Source: Bacteroidota bacterium
GTDB lineage: Bacteria; Bacteroidota; Bacteroidia; Chitinophagales; JADIYW01
Direction of reading: 5' to 3'
Assembly (NCBI GenBank): GCA_963169645.1
Contig: CAUJCO010000006.1
Span: forward strand, 1-64,000
DNA: 64,000 nucleotides
Shown here: positions 20,401-29,032 of the stretch, piece by piece
Position numbering within the stretch: the first letter of the stretch is position 1
Layout: every line of letters starts with the position of its first letter
Notes under the pieces: model-generated
What the model was told of the DNA's origin: nothing
The model's database searches: none
The model's input: the letters and a program-made list of their open reading frames with translations, nothing else
Program-made: the position numbers and the translations under genes

Positions 20401-20501
20401 AAGAACAACATTTCTTACCGGCAGTTGGCTATCAAGTAAAAGTTAGAAATAAAGACGAACAACCGGCAAGATATTTTATTTACAAACCGGATGAAGCATA
20501 A
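17415..20501 (+). CDS. actB: Alternative complex III subunit B, molybdopterin-type/Fe-S fusion
   Basis: This is the large peripheral iron-sulfur subunit of alternative complex III (1028 residues). The N-terminus has a twin-arginine signal, SRRDFLKVMGFSVSAAAIAS (residues 41-60), ending in a lipobox-like ASAC, so the folded protein is probably Tat-exported and lipid-anchored. Residues ~65-740 correspond to the molybdopterin-oxidoreductase-like domain, which in this family carries no molybdenum cofactor. The C-terminal third is a ferredoxin-type domain with four cysteine clusters: CIGCGACVVAC, then CQHCNNAPCENVCP, then CIGTRYCANNCP, and CSFCV...ACQTAC. It lies 37 bases after actA. Confidence 0.95.
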   Translation: MSNKKYWTSLGELYETPQYKEQAAKEFNSVEETEADDNGTSRRDFLKVMGFSVSAAAIASACKIPTHKAIPYTIDLRKQVPEVMPGVADYFASTFTDGSDFVNVLVKTREGRPIKLEPNTESPFGGATAHSEASVLSLYDTNRLAVPTNKNKKSTWKSVDAEIISKLNTIAASGGKIALVTGTVTSVITKKAIEKFVAKYPTTNVVAYDAVSYYAVRKANQISLGSSVIPMIHYDKADVIVGFNADFIGTGVAALSNSKKYVANRVPSKENPKMSRHHQFQSNVTITGANADYRYPITPSEEKQALINLFAEIGGSISGVKPLSGKDANDGIKKVGKELLAAKGKSVVVSDSNDLEIQLLVNAINGTLGNYGTVIDTANAYNFKSGNDEALATLATDLKAGSYKAVIFLNSNPVYNTIYSDVFKDAIKKAELSISTADRTDETAQFCQYVCPDSNYLESWDIISPFANFYGFVQPAIVPLFETRQAAASLLNWSGDTTDIAQVVQAEVASITGTNYQAAVQTGFFGQPAAPSASSPNVSAAIAAIKPVAGATKGMEVVFYEKSGVGDGSFANNPFLQEMPDPLTKVTWDNYVCVPYSFAKEKGIDAQPAEKNVPIAKVTINGKSVELPVVVQFGQALNTLAIAVGYGREKSGPAGDAVGKNMYPFLTSNNGVTSYSTSGATFELTGKSYQLGLNQTYHTLMEDNALPLRSKRYRGSIVKETTLTDYTKNEKSGNEDREHIKEHFSHSLYDAYKPHDYKQGHHWGMVVDLNACIGCGACVVACSIENNVPVVGRRQVYRSQEMHWLRIDRYYNGNPDNPDVAFQPMMCQHCNNAPCENVCPVNATNHSSEGLNQMAYNRCIGTRYCANNCPYKVRRFNWLDYQAADSFGKVNDGKMAFIDNEAQSYMFEDLTRMVLNPDVVTRSRGVIEKCSFCVQRIQEGKLSAKKAGRPLQDGEVKTACQTACSTNAIIFGDQNNKESVVAKTFETSGRNYFVLEEQHFLPAVGYQVKVRNKDEQPARYFIYKPDEA

Positions 20502-20545
20502 TAGAAATTAATTAAAAAATATTAAAAGTAGTAAAGCAAGGTATA

Positions 20546-21985
20546 ATGGCAAGTCATTTCGAATCACCACTACGCGAACCGTTAATAAACGGGAATAAGA
20601 CCTATAAAGATATTACACGAGATATCGTCGCACCTACTACAGGTAAAATACAACCTAAATGGGCATTTTGGACAGCTATCTCAGCTGCGTTTGCCGGACT
20701 ATTTGTATTCTGTATCGTATGGGAAGTTATCTTTGGCATCGGTACTTGGGGTGCCAATAAAACAGTTGGTTGGGCATGGGATATCACGAACTTCGTTTGG
20801 TGGATTGGTATCGGCCACGCCGGAACGCTTATTTCTGCAATCTTATTATTATTTCGTCAAAAATGGCGTACAGGTGTAAACCGTGCCGCAGAAGCGATGA
20901 CTATCTTCGCTGTAGTGTGTGCCGGTCAGTTTCCTATTTTCCACATGGGTCGTGTTTGGGATGCATTTTTTATCTTCCCTTATCCAAATACAAGAGGTCC
21001 ACTTTGGGTGAACTTCACATCACCATTGTTATGGGACGTATTTGCAATTTCTACTTATTTCACCGTATCATTATTATTTTGGTACACAGGTTTAGTTCCG
21101 GATTTCGCTACCATGCGCGACCAGTCTAAAACTCCTGGAAGATGGAAGTTCTATAATTTCTTAAGTTTCGGTTGGATTGGTACCGCTAAACATTGGGAGC
21201 GTTGGGAATCATTGTCATTGATTTTAGCTGGTTTATCAACTCCATTAGTATTATCCGTACACACTATCGTATCATTTGACTTTGCAACCTCTGTTGTTCC
21301 GGGTTGGCATACAACAATCATGCCTCCATATTTCGTTGCCGGTGCGGTATTCTCCGGTTTTGCTATGGTATTAACCTTGATGATTGTGGCTCGTCATATT
21401 ATGAATCTACAAGATTATATTACGTTAGCACACATCGAGTCTATGAATAAAATTATGTTGTTAACAGGTACTATTGTAGGTATAGCTTATTTAACAGAGT
21501 TATTTGTAGCATGGTATTCCGGTAGTATTTATGAGTCGTATGCATTTGCCAATAGAGCTTCCGGTCCGTATTGGTGGGCTTATTGGTCAATGATGTTCTG
21601 CAACTTAGTATCTCCACAAGTATTTTGGTTCAGAAAATTAAGAAGAAATATCGCTGTTACATTCTTCATGTCTATCTTAATCAATATAGGTATGTGGTTT
21701 GAGCGTTTCGTAATTATCGTAATTTCATTACATAGAGATTATTTACCATCAAGTTGGTTGTATTACTCTCCAACATGGGTGGAGATTGGTATTTTCGTTG
21801 GAACCGGTGGTTTATTTATGACATTGTTCTTGATGTTCTGTCGATTCTTCCCTGCCATTGCCATTGCAGAGGTGAAATCTATCTTGAAAGTGTCTGGTGA
21901 TCAATATAGACAAAAACAATTAGACGAAGTTTCTAGCATGGAAGTTTACAAAGAAACAACTGTAACAAAAGGAGCTTGGGATTAA
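20546..21985 (+). CDS. actC: Alternative complex III subunit C, NrfD/PsrC-type quinol-binding membrane protein
   Basis: This 479-residue integral membrane protein has about ten hydrophobic helices, starting with WAFWTAISAAFAGLFVFCIV. It belongs to the NrfD/PsrC family, which provides the quinol site in alternative complex III. Signature segments include WWIGIGHAGTLISAILLLFR, FPIFHMGRVWDAFF and the HTIVSFDFA region with a conserved histidine. It follows actB by 44 bases and precedes actD. ActC and ActF are structurally related membrane subunits in this complex. Confidence 0.95.
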   Translation: MASHFESPLREPLINGNKTYKDITRDIVAPTTGKIQPKWAFWTAISAAFAGLFVFCIVWEVIFGIGTWGANKTVGWAWDITNFVWWIGIGHAGTLISAILLLFRQKWRTGVNRAAEAMTIFAVVCAGQFPIFHMGRVWDAFFIFPYPNTRGPLWVNFTSPLLWDVFAISTYFTVSLLFWYTGLVPDFATMRDQSKTPGRWKFYNFLSFGWIGTAKHWERWESLSLILAGLSTPLVLSVHTIVSFDFATSVVPGWHTTIMPPYFVAGAVFSGFAMVLTLMIVARHIMNLQDYITLAHIESMNKIMLLTGTIVGIAYLTELFVAWYSGSIYESYAFANRASGPYWWAYWSMMFCNLVSPQVFWFRKLRRNIAVTFFMSILINIGMWFERFVIIVISLHRDYLPSSWLYYSPTWVEIGIFVGTGGLFMTLFLMFCRFFPAIAIAEVKSILKVSGDQYRQKQLDEVSSMEVYKETTVTKGAWD

Positions 21986-22031
21986 TAAATAAATTTAAAT
22001 AAAGTATTCACATCTACTTTAACAAAAGAAT

Positions 22032-22562
22032 ATGAGCGACACAAAAAAATACTTAGTAGGAATATTTGATGATGACGATGTTCTATTACATGCCGTAAAA
22101 GATATTCGTAAATCAGGATATGAAATTACGGATGCTTATACACCATTTCCGGTACATGGATTAGAACACGCTTTAGGTTTAGAACCTACACGAATCCATG
22201 CAGCAGGTTTCATTTTTGGTGCTACCGGTTTTACAGTGGCATTAAGTATGATAACTTTTATCAACTTATTCAACTATCCAACTGATTTTGGTGGTAAACC
22301 TTATTGGGGTTTGTTGGCATATGTTCCAATTACGTTTGAACACACAGTTTTGTTTTCTGCCATTGGTATGACCGTTTCATTCTACTATTTATGCAAACTA
22401 TGGCCGGGAAAAACTCCTAAAATTATTGATGAAAGAACAACAGATCATTTGTTTGCATTAACATTCGAATTAGATAGCACTAAAGACGCTAATTATGTAA
22501 ATACTGTTTCTGAGTTATTGAAAAAAGAAGGAGCAATTGAAGTTTATCAAAAAGAAGTATAA
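22032..22562 (+). CDS. actD: Alternative complex III subunit D (DUF3341)
   Basis: The 176-residue protein begins with a soluble domain (KYLVGIFDDDDVLLHAVKDI, then GYEITDAYTPFPVHGLEHAL), typical of DUF3341. Two transmembrane helices follow (AAGFIFGATGFTVALSMITF and VLFSAIGMTVSFYYLC), and a short C-terminal tail. It is a structural subunit bridging to the membrane part of alternative complex III. Six bases separate its stop from the actE start, so translation is probably coupled. Confidence 0.93.
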   Translation: MSDTKKYLVGIFDDDDVLLHAVKDIRKSGYEITDAYTPFPVHGLEHALGLEPTRIHAAGFIFGATGFTVALSMITFINLFNYPTDFGGKPYWGLLAYVPITFEHTVLFSAIGMTVSFYYLCKLWPGKTPKIIDERTTDHLFALTFELDSTKDANYVNTVSELLKKEGAIEVYQKEV

Positions 22563-22568
22563 TTTACC

Positions 22569-23174
22569 ATGTTGAATAAATATCATATCATACTATTAGT
22601 ATTAGTTTTCGGTTTAACCGCTTGTATAAGAAGCGAGAAAAAACCGGGTAGAGAATATATGCCGGATATGGCTGAACATATTGCGTACGAAGCAGGTTCA
22701 CCTAACCCTATCTTTAAAGATGGAAAAACAGACCAATTACCACCAGAAGGTAGTGTGGCTCGCGGTAAATATATTTATCCATTATCAGATTCTGATTATG
22801 AAAAATCTGCCACGTTAATTACCAACCCATTCAATTTCTCTAAAGAAGAAATCAGTGGTGAAGGAAAGCATTTATATACAATCAATTGTGCTATTTGCCA
22901 TGGCGATAAAGGAGATGGTCAAGGACATTTACCTGAAATAAATAAATTTCCGCCACCACCATCCTATTTAAATGAACCATTACTTTCTTTACCGGATGGT
23001 AAAAGATACCATACTGTTATGTACGGTAAAGGGATGATGGGTTCTTATGCATCTCAATTAGATCATAGAGAAAGATGGTTGGTTTTAAGTTATGTAAAAA
23101 CATTACAAGGTAAAGATGCATCCGCAGCAACTACTGCAAGTGCACCAGCAACAGACTCAACAAAAACAAAATAA
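22569..23174 (+). CDS. actE: Alternative complex III subunit E, monoheme cytochrome c lipoprotein
   Basis: The 201-residue protein has a lipoprotein signal (HIILLVLVFGLTAC, lipobox LTAC) and one class I cytochrome c domain. CAICHGDKGDGQGH binds heme c, and the axial methionine is probably in MYGKGMMGSYASQL. The tail is Ala/Thr-rich and disordered. It is expected to sit on the periplasmic face and pass electrons from the multiheme ActA to an acceptor. It is packed between actD and actF in the operon. Confidence 0.94.
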   Translation: MLNKYHIILLVLVFGLTACIRSEKKPGREYMPDMAEHIAYEAGSPNPIFKDGKTDQLPPEGSVARGKYIYPLSDSDYEKSATLITNPFNFSKEEISGEGKHLYTINCAICHGDKGDGQGHLPEINKFPPPPSYLNEPLLSLPDGKRYHTVMYGKGMMGSYASQLDHRERWLVLSYVKTLQGKDASAATTASAPATDSTKTK

Positions 23175-23195
23175 TAAACTTTAATATAGTTATAG

Positions 23196-24506
23196 ATGAA
23201 TACGTATATCTTTGATTCAAGTACTAAAAAAAACATACTTATCGCGTTTGGTATAGGTGTTTTGTTGTTGTTAATCGGAATTTTCTCCTATAATTCAGGT
23301 GCTTCAACAGGTCATGGTGATGATAAACATGCAGTACATGCCTCTGCTAAAGATGCAACACATACTACCGTAACGGAAGGTGCAGAACATGGACATGGTC
23401 ACGAGGCTCCAACCGTAAGAACAGCTTTAATTGCGAATTCATATAATGTATTCTATTATTTCTTCTATATTGCTTTAGGTGCAATTTTTATTTTAGCAGC
23501 AGCAAATGTAGCTTGGGGCGGCTGGCAAATTCAAGTACAGAAAATTACATTAGCAATGACCGTTCCAATTGTTGTGTTTTTAGCGTTATTATTTGTAATG
23601 TTTTTCGCATTTAATCACGATATTTTTCATTGGACACATGAGTCGTTATATGTAAAAGGAAGTGATACTTTTGATGAGGTTTTAAATATTAAGAAGGATT
23701 TTTTAAATATGAAAACTTTTTGGGCATTTACAATTGTAATTGCAATTAGTTGTGTATGGATTGTTATAAAATTCTGGAATACATTAACAAAAATGGATAC
23801 CAATCCATCTCGTAAATTATTCTCTTCTAGCCGAGTTGTTTCTGCGGTATCAATTGTAGTTATTTCTTTCTTGATTAATACATTTGCAACTTGGTTGTGG
23901 TCAATGTCTATTCAACCACATTGGTATAGTACCATGTTTACGTGGAATACTATGGCAGGTGCTTGCGTTGCAGCATTGTCTATTATGCTTTTATTTATGC
24001 ATTATTTAAAAGCAAAAGGATATTTACCTAACGTAAATGAAAATCACGAACACGATGTAGCTAAATTGATGTTTGCTATTAGTATATTCTGGTGTTATAC
24101 ATGGTTTGCTCAGTATATGTTGATTTGGTATGCTAATATTCCGGAAGAAACTGAATATTTCCGTTTAAGAAGAAACTTGGATAACTATGGTATTTTATTC
24201 CATGGTTCTTGGGTGATGAACTTTATTATTCCATTTTTTGTATTGATGACGAGAAATGCAAAACGTAAAAAAGCCATTACTATTTTCTGTGCAATTGTGA
24301 TTATTTTAGGTCAATTTGGTGCATTCTTCTTAATGAATTGTCCTCCATTATTACCGAAAGGTGGATTTGGCCTAATTAGCATTGGTTTATTATTGATATT
24401 TGGTAGTATATTTACATATATCACGTTGATGATGTTAGCAAAAGTAAAAGACTTATCATCTACAACGCATCCATATTATAAAGAAAGTTATAATCTACAT
24501 ATTTAA
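23196..24506 (+). CDS. actF: Alternative complex III subunit F, membrane protein
   Basis: This 436-residue integral membrane subunit has about ten helices and is related in fold to ActC. After the first helix (ILIAFGIGVLLLLIGIFSY) comes a loop at residues 40-69 unusually rich in histidine (HGDDKHAVH, EHGHGHE). The remaining helices include FYYFFYIALGAIFILAAANV and the VWIVIKFWNTL segment. It ends 12 bases before coxB, tying alternative complex III and the terminal oxidase into one transcriptional unit, in line with the supercomplexes known for this pairing. Confidence 0.92.
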   Translation: MNTYIFDSSTKKNILIAFGIGVLLLLIGIFSYNSGASTGHGDDKHAVHASAKDATHTTVTEGAEHGHGHEAPTVRTALIANSYNVFYYFFYIALGAIFILAAANVAWGGWQIQVQKITLAMTVPIVVFLALLFVMFFAFNHDIFHWTHESLYVKGSDTFDEVLNIKKDFLNMKTFWAFTIVIAISCVWIVIKFWNTLTKMDTNPSRKLFSSSRVVSAVSIVVISFLINTFATWLWSMSIQPHWYSTMFTWNTMAGACVAALSIMLLFMHYLKAKGYLPNVNENHEHDVAKLMFAISIFWCYTWFAQYMLIWYANIPEETEYFRLRRNLDNYGILFHGSWVMNFIIPFFVLMTRNAKRKKAITIFCAIVIILGQFGAFFLMNCPPLLPKGGFGLISIGLLLIFGSIFTYITLMMLAKVKDLSSTTHPYYKESYNLHI

Positions 24507-24518
24507 AAACAGTCAGAA

Positions 24519-25574
24519 ATGTCAATTATATTAGGCTTATTAACGTTAGTGTTATTGTACATCGTAATTGTACAAATCAGTAAAGCGTCCGATTTAATTA
24601 AAACGCTACGTTCAGGCGTAGAACAAGAAGAATCACATGAAAAAAGTGCGTTGTTTTTATCCGTCTTAGGATTTGGTATTCTAATCTTTACGTTAGTTTC
24701 CAGTTATATTTATGCACCAACCTTGTTGCCGAAACCAGCGTCAGAACAAGGTGTTTGGATTAATAATTTAATGAATGTTACATTAATTCTAACCGGAATT
24801 GTATTTGTGTTGACGCATATCGCATTATTTTGGTTTGTGTACAAGTATCATTATAGTAAAGGTAGAAAAGCCTATTTCTATTCACACAATAATAAATTAG
24901 AAATCATTTGGACTGTTGTGCCTTCTGCTGTTCTTACATTATTAATAGTTTTTGGTATTCAAAAATGGTTTAAAATATTTTCGCCGGCACCTAAAGATGC
25001 AATCGTAATCGAGGTTACCGGAAAGCAATATTCTTGGGTTGTTCGCTATGCAGGAAGAGATAAAATGTTAGGTGCTAGAGATTTTGCTTTAGTAAAAGGA
25101 GATAACGAATTAGGTATTAACTGGAATGACCGCAAAAGTCAAGACGACTTTATGCCGGATGAAATTGTAATTCCCGTAAATAAACCGGTATCTATTAATA
25201 TTGGTGCCTTAGATGTTATTCATAATTTCTATTTACCTCATTTTCGTTTAATGATGTCTGCCGTTCCGGGTGTTCCTACGCACTTGTGGTTTCGACCAAC
25301 GGTAACTACAGAAGAAATGAGAAAAGAATTGAACAATCCTAAATTTGATTATGTAGTAGCTTGTAATAAACTTTGTGGTTCTGGTCACTATAATATGCAA
25401 AAGAAAGTAGTTGTAGTTTCAGAAGAAGAGTATGAGAAGTGGGTGAAAACACAACGTTCTTACTATTATTCTATTGTAAAACCGGCTATGAAAGATGGTA
25501 GCTTTGTATTAGAAACACCGGTTTCTGAAGCAAAATCTAAATTGAATTCTTCTTCAAATAATGCTAAACATTAA
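24519..25574 (+). CDS. coxB: Cytochrome c oxidase subunit II (CuA)
   Basis: Subunit II of the aa3-type heme-copper oxidase, 351 residues. There is an extra N-terminal hydrophobic helix, then the two usual transmembrane segments (LLSVLGFG-like FLSVLGFGILIFTLVSSYI; VTLILTGIVFVLTHIALFWF). The periplasmic cupredoxin domain holds the binuclear CuA ligands: a histidine in DVIHNFYLPHF, then CNKLCGSGHYNM (Cys, Cys, His and Met in the right spacing). No cytochrome c domain is fused at the C-terminus, so the electron donor is external, probably ActA or ActE. It starts 12 bases after actF. Confidence 0.96.
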   Translation: MSIILGLLTLVLLYIVIVQISKASDLIKTLRSGVEQEESHEKSALFLSVLGFGILIFTLVSSYIYAPTLLPKPASEQGVWINNLMNVTLILTGIVFVLTHIALFWFVYKYHYSKGRKAYFYSHNNKLEIIWTVVPSAVLTLLIVFGIQKWFKIFSPAPKDAIVIEVTGKQYSWVVRYAGRDKMLGARDFALVKGDNELGINWNDRKSQDDFMPDEIVIPVNKPVSINIGALDVIHNFYLPHFRLMMSAVPGVPTHLWFRPTVTTEEMRKELNNPKFDYVVACNKLCGSGHYNMQKKVVVVSEEEYEKWVKTQRSYYYSIVKPAMKDGSFVLETPVSEAKSKLNSSSNNAKH

Positions 25575-25624
25575 GATTTTATTTAGGATTATTAAAACAA
25601 ACATTAAACGTATAAACTAATAAT

Positions 25625-27451
25625 ATGCAAACGTCAGCAGTAGTGGAATCAAATGTAGGTGAACATACACACGGTCATGGAAATGGCGGTGGACATCACC
25701 ATACAGAAACCTTCATTTCAAAATATATTTTTAGTACAGACCACAAAACAATTGGTAAGCAATTCCTTACCTTGGGTATGCTTTGGGCAATTATCGGTGG
25801 TGGTATGTCGGTATTATTCAGGATACAATTAGGTTGGCCGGATGAAACTTTCCCTATATTGGAACGCGTATTTTCTTCTTGGTTTACAGATGGAAAATTA
25901 AATCCGGAAGCATACTATTCATTAGTAACGATGCACGGTACTATCATGGTATTCTTTGTATTAACTGCAAGTTTGAGTGGTACGTTTGCCAACGTATTAA
26001 TTCCATTACAAATTGGTGCTAGAGATATGGCTTCACCATTAATGAATGCATTATCTTTTTGGATTTTTGCATTAGCAAGCGTGGTTATGTTCTCTTCTTT
26101 ATTCTTACCTACTGGTGCTCCATCTGCCGGTTGGACTATCTATCCGCCATTAAGTGCATTACCGCAAACATCACCCGGTTCCGGTGATGGTATGACAGTT
26201 TGGTTAATTGCAATGGTATTGTTTGTAGTGTCTACTTTATTAGGTGGTTTGAACTATGTTTCTACAATTTTAAACTTACGTACGAAAGGTATGTCTATGT
26301 TTAAATTGCCACTTACAGTTTGGGCATTGTTTTTCACAGCAATCATCGGTATTTTATCATTCCCTGTTTTAGTTGCTTGCGTAGTTTTATTAATTTTTGA
26401 TAGAGGTTTAGGTACAAGTTTCTATCTTTCTAATATCGTAATTGGTGGTAAAGCATTGCCATTTGCAGGCGGTTCTCCCATCTTATTCCAACATTTATTT
26501 TGGTTCTTAGGACATCCGGAGGTTTATATTGTTATTTTGCCGGCGATGGGTATGGTTTCAGAAATATTAGCTATCCATTCTCGCAAACCAATATTTGGAT
26601 ATAAAGCAATGATATTCTCTTTATTAGGTATCACTGTGTTGAGCTTTATCGTATGGGCACACCACATGTTCCTTTCCGGTATGAATCCGTTCTTAGGTTC
26701 AATGTTTACCTTGTTCACGTTGTTAATTGCAATTCCATCCTCTATTAAAGTATTTAACTGGTTAACTACTTTATGGCGCGGTAATATTCGAATGACGTCG
26801 CCATCAATTTTTGCAATCGGATTTGTATCCTTATTTATTTCAGGTGGTTTAACAGGTATTTGGCTTGGTAACTCTACCGTAGATATTCAATTACATGATA
26901 CATACTTTGTGGTTGCTCACTTCCATATCGTAATGGGTGTAGCGGCATTCTTTGGTATGTTTGCTGGTGTATATCATTGGTTCCCGCGTATGTTTGGTCG
27001 TATGATGAATGAAACGTTAGGATATATCCACTTTACAATTACTTTTATTGGAGCTTATTTAATCTTCTGGCCAATGCATTTCTTGGGTATGGCTGGTGTT
27101 CCAAGAAGATATTATTCTTTCAACGAGATAGAAGCATTTTCGCAATATGCTGATTTAAATAAATTAATTAGTGTTGCAGTTATCGTTACATTCTTAGCTC
27201 AATTTATCTTCTTGATAAACTTTGTTTGGAGTATGTTTAAAGGTAAAAAAGCAACACAAAATCCATGGAATGCAACTACATTAGAGTGGACTTCTCCAAT
27301 TGAAGGTGTACATGGAAACTGGGAAGGAGATTTACCGGAAGTACACCGTTGGGCGTACGACTATAGCAGATATGCAGATAAAGAAGAAGATTTTATTATG
27401 CAAACAACGCCTATTTCGGAAGAAGAAAAGAAAAACTATAATCAACATTAA
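25625..27451 (+). CDS. coxA: Cytochrome c oxidase subunit I (aa3-type)
   Basis: The catalytic subunit of the A-type heme-copper oxidase (608 residues, about 12 helices). Ligands visible: the low-spin heme histidine in MHGTIMVFFV, the CuB ligand and cross-linked tyrosine in GHPEVYIVILPA, the HH pair in WAHHMFLSG, and the heme a3 and low-spin heme a histidines in VVAHFHIVMG. The GHPEVY motif marks the A-family with a K-channel tyrosine. The N-terminus carries a histidine-rich stretch (EHTHGHGNGGGHHHTE, residues 13-28) before FSTDHKTIGKQFL. It is preceded by coxB and followed by ctaB. Confidence 0.97.
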   Translation: MQTSAVVESNVGEHTHGHGNGGGHHHTETFISKYIFSTDHKTIGKQFLTLGMLWAIIGGGMSVLFRIQLGWPDETFPILERVFSSWFTDGKLNPEAYYSLVTMHGTIMVFFVLTASLSGTFANVLIPLQIGARDMASPLMNALSFWIFALASVVMFSSLFLPTGAPSAGWTIYPPLSALPQTSPGSGDGMTVWLIAMVLFVVSTLLGGLNYVSTILNLRTKGMSMFKLPLTVWALFFTAIIGILSFPVLVACVVLLIFDRGLGTSFYLSNIVIGGKALPFAGGSPILFQHLFWFLGHPEVYIVILPAMGMVSEILAIHSRKPIFGYKAMIFSLLGITVLSFIVWAHHMFLSGMNPFLGSMFTLFTLLIAIPSSIKVFNWLTTLWRGNIRMTSPSIFAIGFVSLFISGGLTGIWLGNSTVDIQLHDTYFVVAHFHIVMGVAAFFGMFAGVYHWFPRMFGRMMNETLGYIHFTITFIGAYLIFWPMHFLGMAGVPRRYYSFNEIEAFSQYADLNKLISVAVIVTFLAQFIFLINFVWSMFKGKKATQNPWNATTLEWTSPIEGVHGNWEGDLPEVHRWAYDYSRYADKEEDFIMQTTPISEEEKKNYNQH

Positions 27452-27465
27452 TACTGAAATTCAAC

Positions 27466-28386
27466 TTGAAGACATTGAAACAAGAAGCATTACATATTGA
27501 AAAGTTGTCCTTAAGTAAACTTATTTACTTAAAGGTGAAAGATATTATGTTATTGACTAAATTTCGTCTTTCGTCTTTAGTAGTTTTTTCTGCAGTAATG
27601 TCATTTTTATTGGCTTCACAGCATGGAAAAGTAGATATAGTTCAAGTTGTTTTAATTGCATTAGGTGGTTTCTTAGTAACAGCTTCGTCTAATACATTTA
27701 ATCAAATTTTAGAGAAAGATACCGACAAATTAATGGAAAGAACGAAAGATCGTCCATTACCTGCCGGAAGAATGAAACTAATTGAAGCTTATTTAATAGC
27801 AGGAATTTGTGGCGTTGCCGGAATTTCAATATTAGGTATTTTCTTCAATCCTATCAGTGGTTTTTTAGGTGCATTAGCACTGATTTCTTACGCATTTATT
27901 TATACACCATTTAAAAAAATCAGCCCGATTGCCGTTTTTATTGGTGCAGTACCGGGTTCTATGCCGTTATTAATAGGTTGGACAGCAGCTACCGGAAACA
28001 TTGGAGTAGGTGGAATTTTATTATTTGCTGTTCAATTTTTTTGGCAAATACCTCATTTTTGGTCTATTGCTTGGTTATTAAATGACGATTATAAAAAAGC
28101 AGGCTATTACTTATTGCCATCTTCAGTAGGATTAAAAAATAGAGGTACTGCATTTCAAAATGTACCTTATTTAATTTGTTTGTTAGCCATCAGTGCTTTA
28201 CCATATGCCTTTGGTATTACCGGAGTGGTTTCCTTATTTATTTCATTAATTGCCGGTGTTTATTTCTTAATTCAAGGAATCCAATTAACTATTGATCTAA
28301 GTGATAAAAGTGCAAGAAAATTAATGTTTGCATCGTTCATTTATATTCCGGTTGTTTTTATATCTTATGTTTTAGATAAAATTTAA
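27466..28386 (+). CDS. ctaB: Protoheme IX farnesyltransferase CtaB (heme O synthase)
   Basis: A UbiA-family prenyltransferase that converts heme b to heme o, the first step toward heme a of the oxidase. The protein has 306 residues from a TTG codon 15 bases after coxA; an internal ATG at 27547 would give 279 residues starting MLLTKFRLSS and is also plausible. The Mg-prenyl-diphosphate motif is NQILEKDTDKLMERTKDRPL, and the second Asp-rich loop is SIAWLLNDDYKKAGYYLLP. About nine hydrophobic helices are present. Location inside the oxidase operon supports the role. Confidence 0.95.
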   Translation: MKTLKQEALHIEKLSLSKLIYLKVKDIMLLTKFRLSSLVVFSAVMSFLLASQHGKVDIVQVVLIALGGFLVTASSNTFNQILEKDTDKLMERTKDRPLPAGRMKLIEAYLIAGICGVAGISILGIFFNPISGFLGALALISYAFIYTPFKKISPIAVFIGAVPGSMPLLIGWTAATGNIGVGGILLFAVQFFWQIPHFWSIAWLLNDDYKKAGYYLLPSSVGLKNRGTAFQNVPYLICLLAISALPYAFGITGVVSLFISLIAGVYFLIQGIQLTIDLSDKSARKLMFASFIYIPVVFISYVLDKI

Positions 28387-28390
28387 TGAG

Positions 28391-29017
28391 ATGTCAACAG
28401 AAGCATTAAAATATAAAGTGAATTCACAAGGTGCTCATCGTTTTACGATGTATTTGTTTATTGTTACTACTTCAATGACATTTGCCGGATTTACGAGTGC
28501 TTTTATTGTACAAAAAGGAAAAGGCGGTGCTTGGACTTCGTTTCCTATTCCTTTTGTATTTTTAATTTCTACTTTATTAATTATAGCAAGTAGTATTTTT
28601 TTACATTTTGCACATAAAGCAAATCAAGTAGGTAATCTTCGTAAAACAACTTTTGGGTTGTTAATTACCGTAATTTTAGGTTGTTTGTTTTGTGTTAGTC
28701 AAATTATAGGTTGGACACAATTAAACGATGCCGGTGTTTATTTGTCTTTCAATCCAAATCCGGCAGGACCGTATTTTTTAGTAATAACGTTTATGCATGC
28801 CATACACGTAATTGCCGCAATTGTTTTCTTAATTATTGCTTTTTTCCATGCTTCTTATTTATTAAAAAAATCGGATAGCAGTACTATTTTAAATGAAATT
28901 GAATCCAATCAAAGTGGAATGCTCCGTGTTAGAACAGATTTATTATCCTTGTTTTGGCATTATATGGGTATTCTTTGGATATATTTATACATCTTTTTAA
29001 CTTTCAATCTTAAATAG
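28391..29017 (+). CDS. coxC: Cytochrome c oxidase subunit III-like protein (first copy)
   Basis: The 208-residue, five-helix membrane protein belongs to the heme-copper oxidase subunit III family. Family-type segments include TMYLFIVTTSMTFAGFTSAF, YFLVITFMHAIHVIAAIVFL and the C-terminal LFWHYMGILWIYLYIFLTF, where the HYMGILWIY pattern is characteristic. It begins 5 bases after ctaB. Two adjacent subunit III-type genes in this operon are common in Bacteroidota; the shorter one is thought to be an extra membrane subunit or assembly partner. Confidence 0.9.
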   Translation: MSTEALKYKVNSQGAHRFTMYLFIVTTSMTFAGFTSAFIVQKGKGGAWTSFPIPFVFLISTLLIIASSIFLHFAHKANQVGNLRKTTFGLLITVILGCLFCVSQIIGWTQLNDAGVYLSFNPNPAGPYFLVITFMHAIHVIAAIVFLIIAFFHASYLLKKSDSSTILNEIESNQSGMLRVRTDLLSLFWHYMGILWIYLYIFLTFNLK

Positions 29018-29032
29018 ATAAATTCGTTCGTA

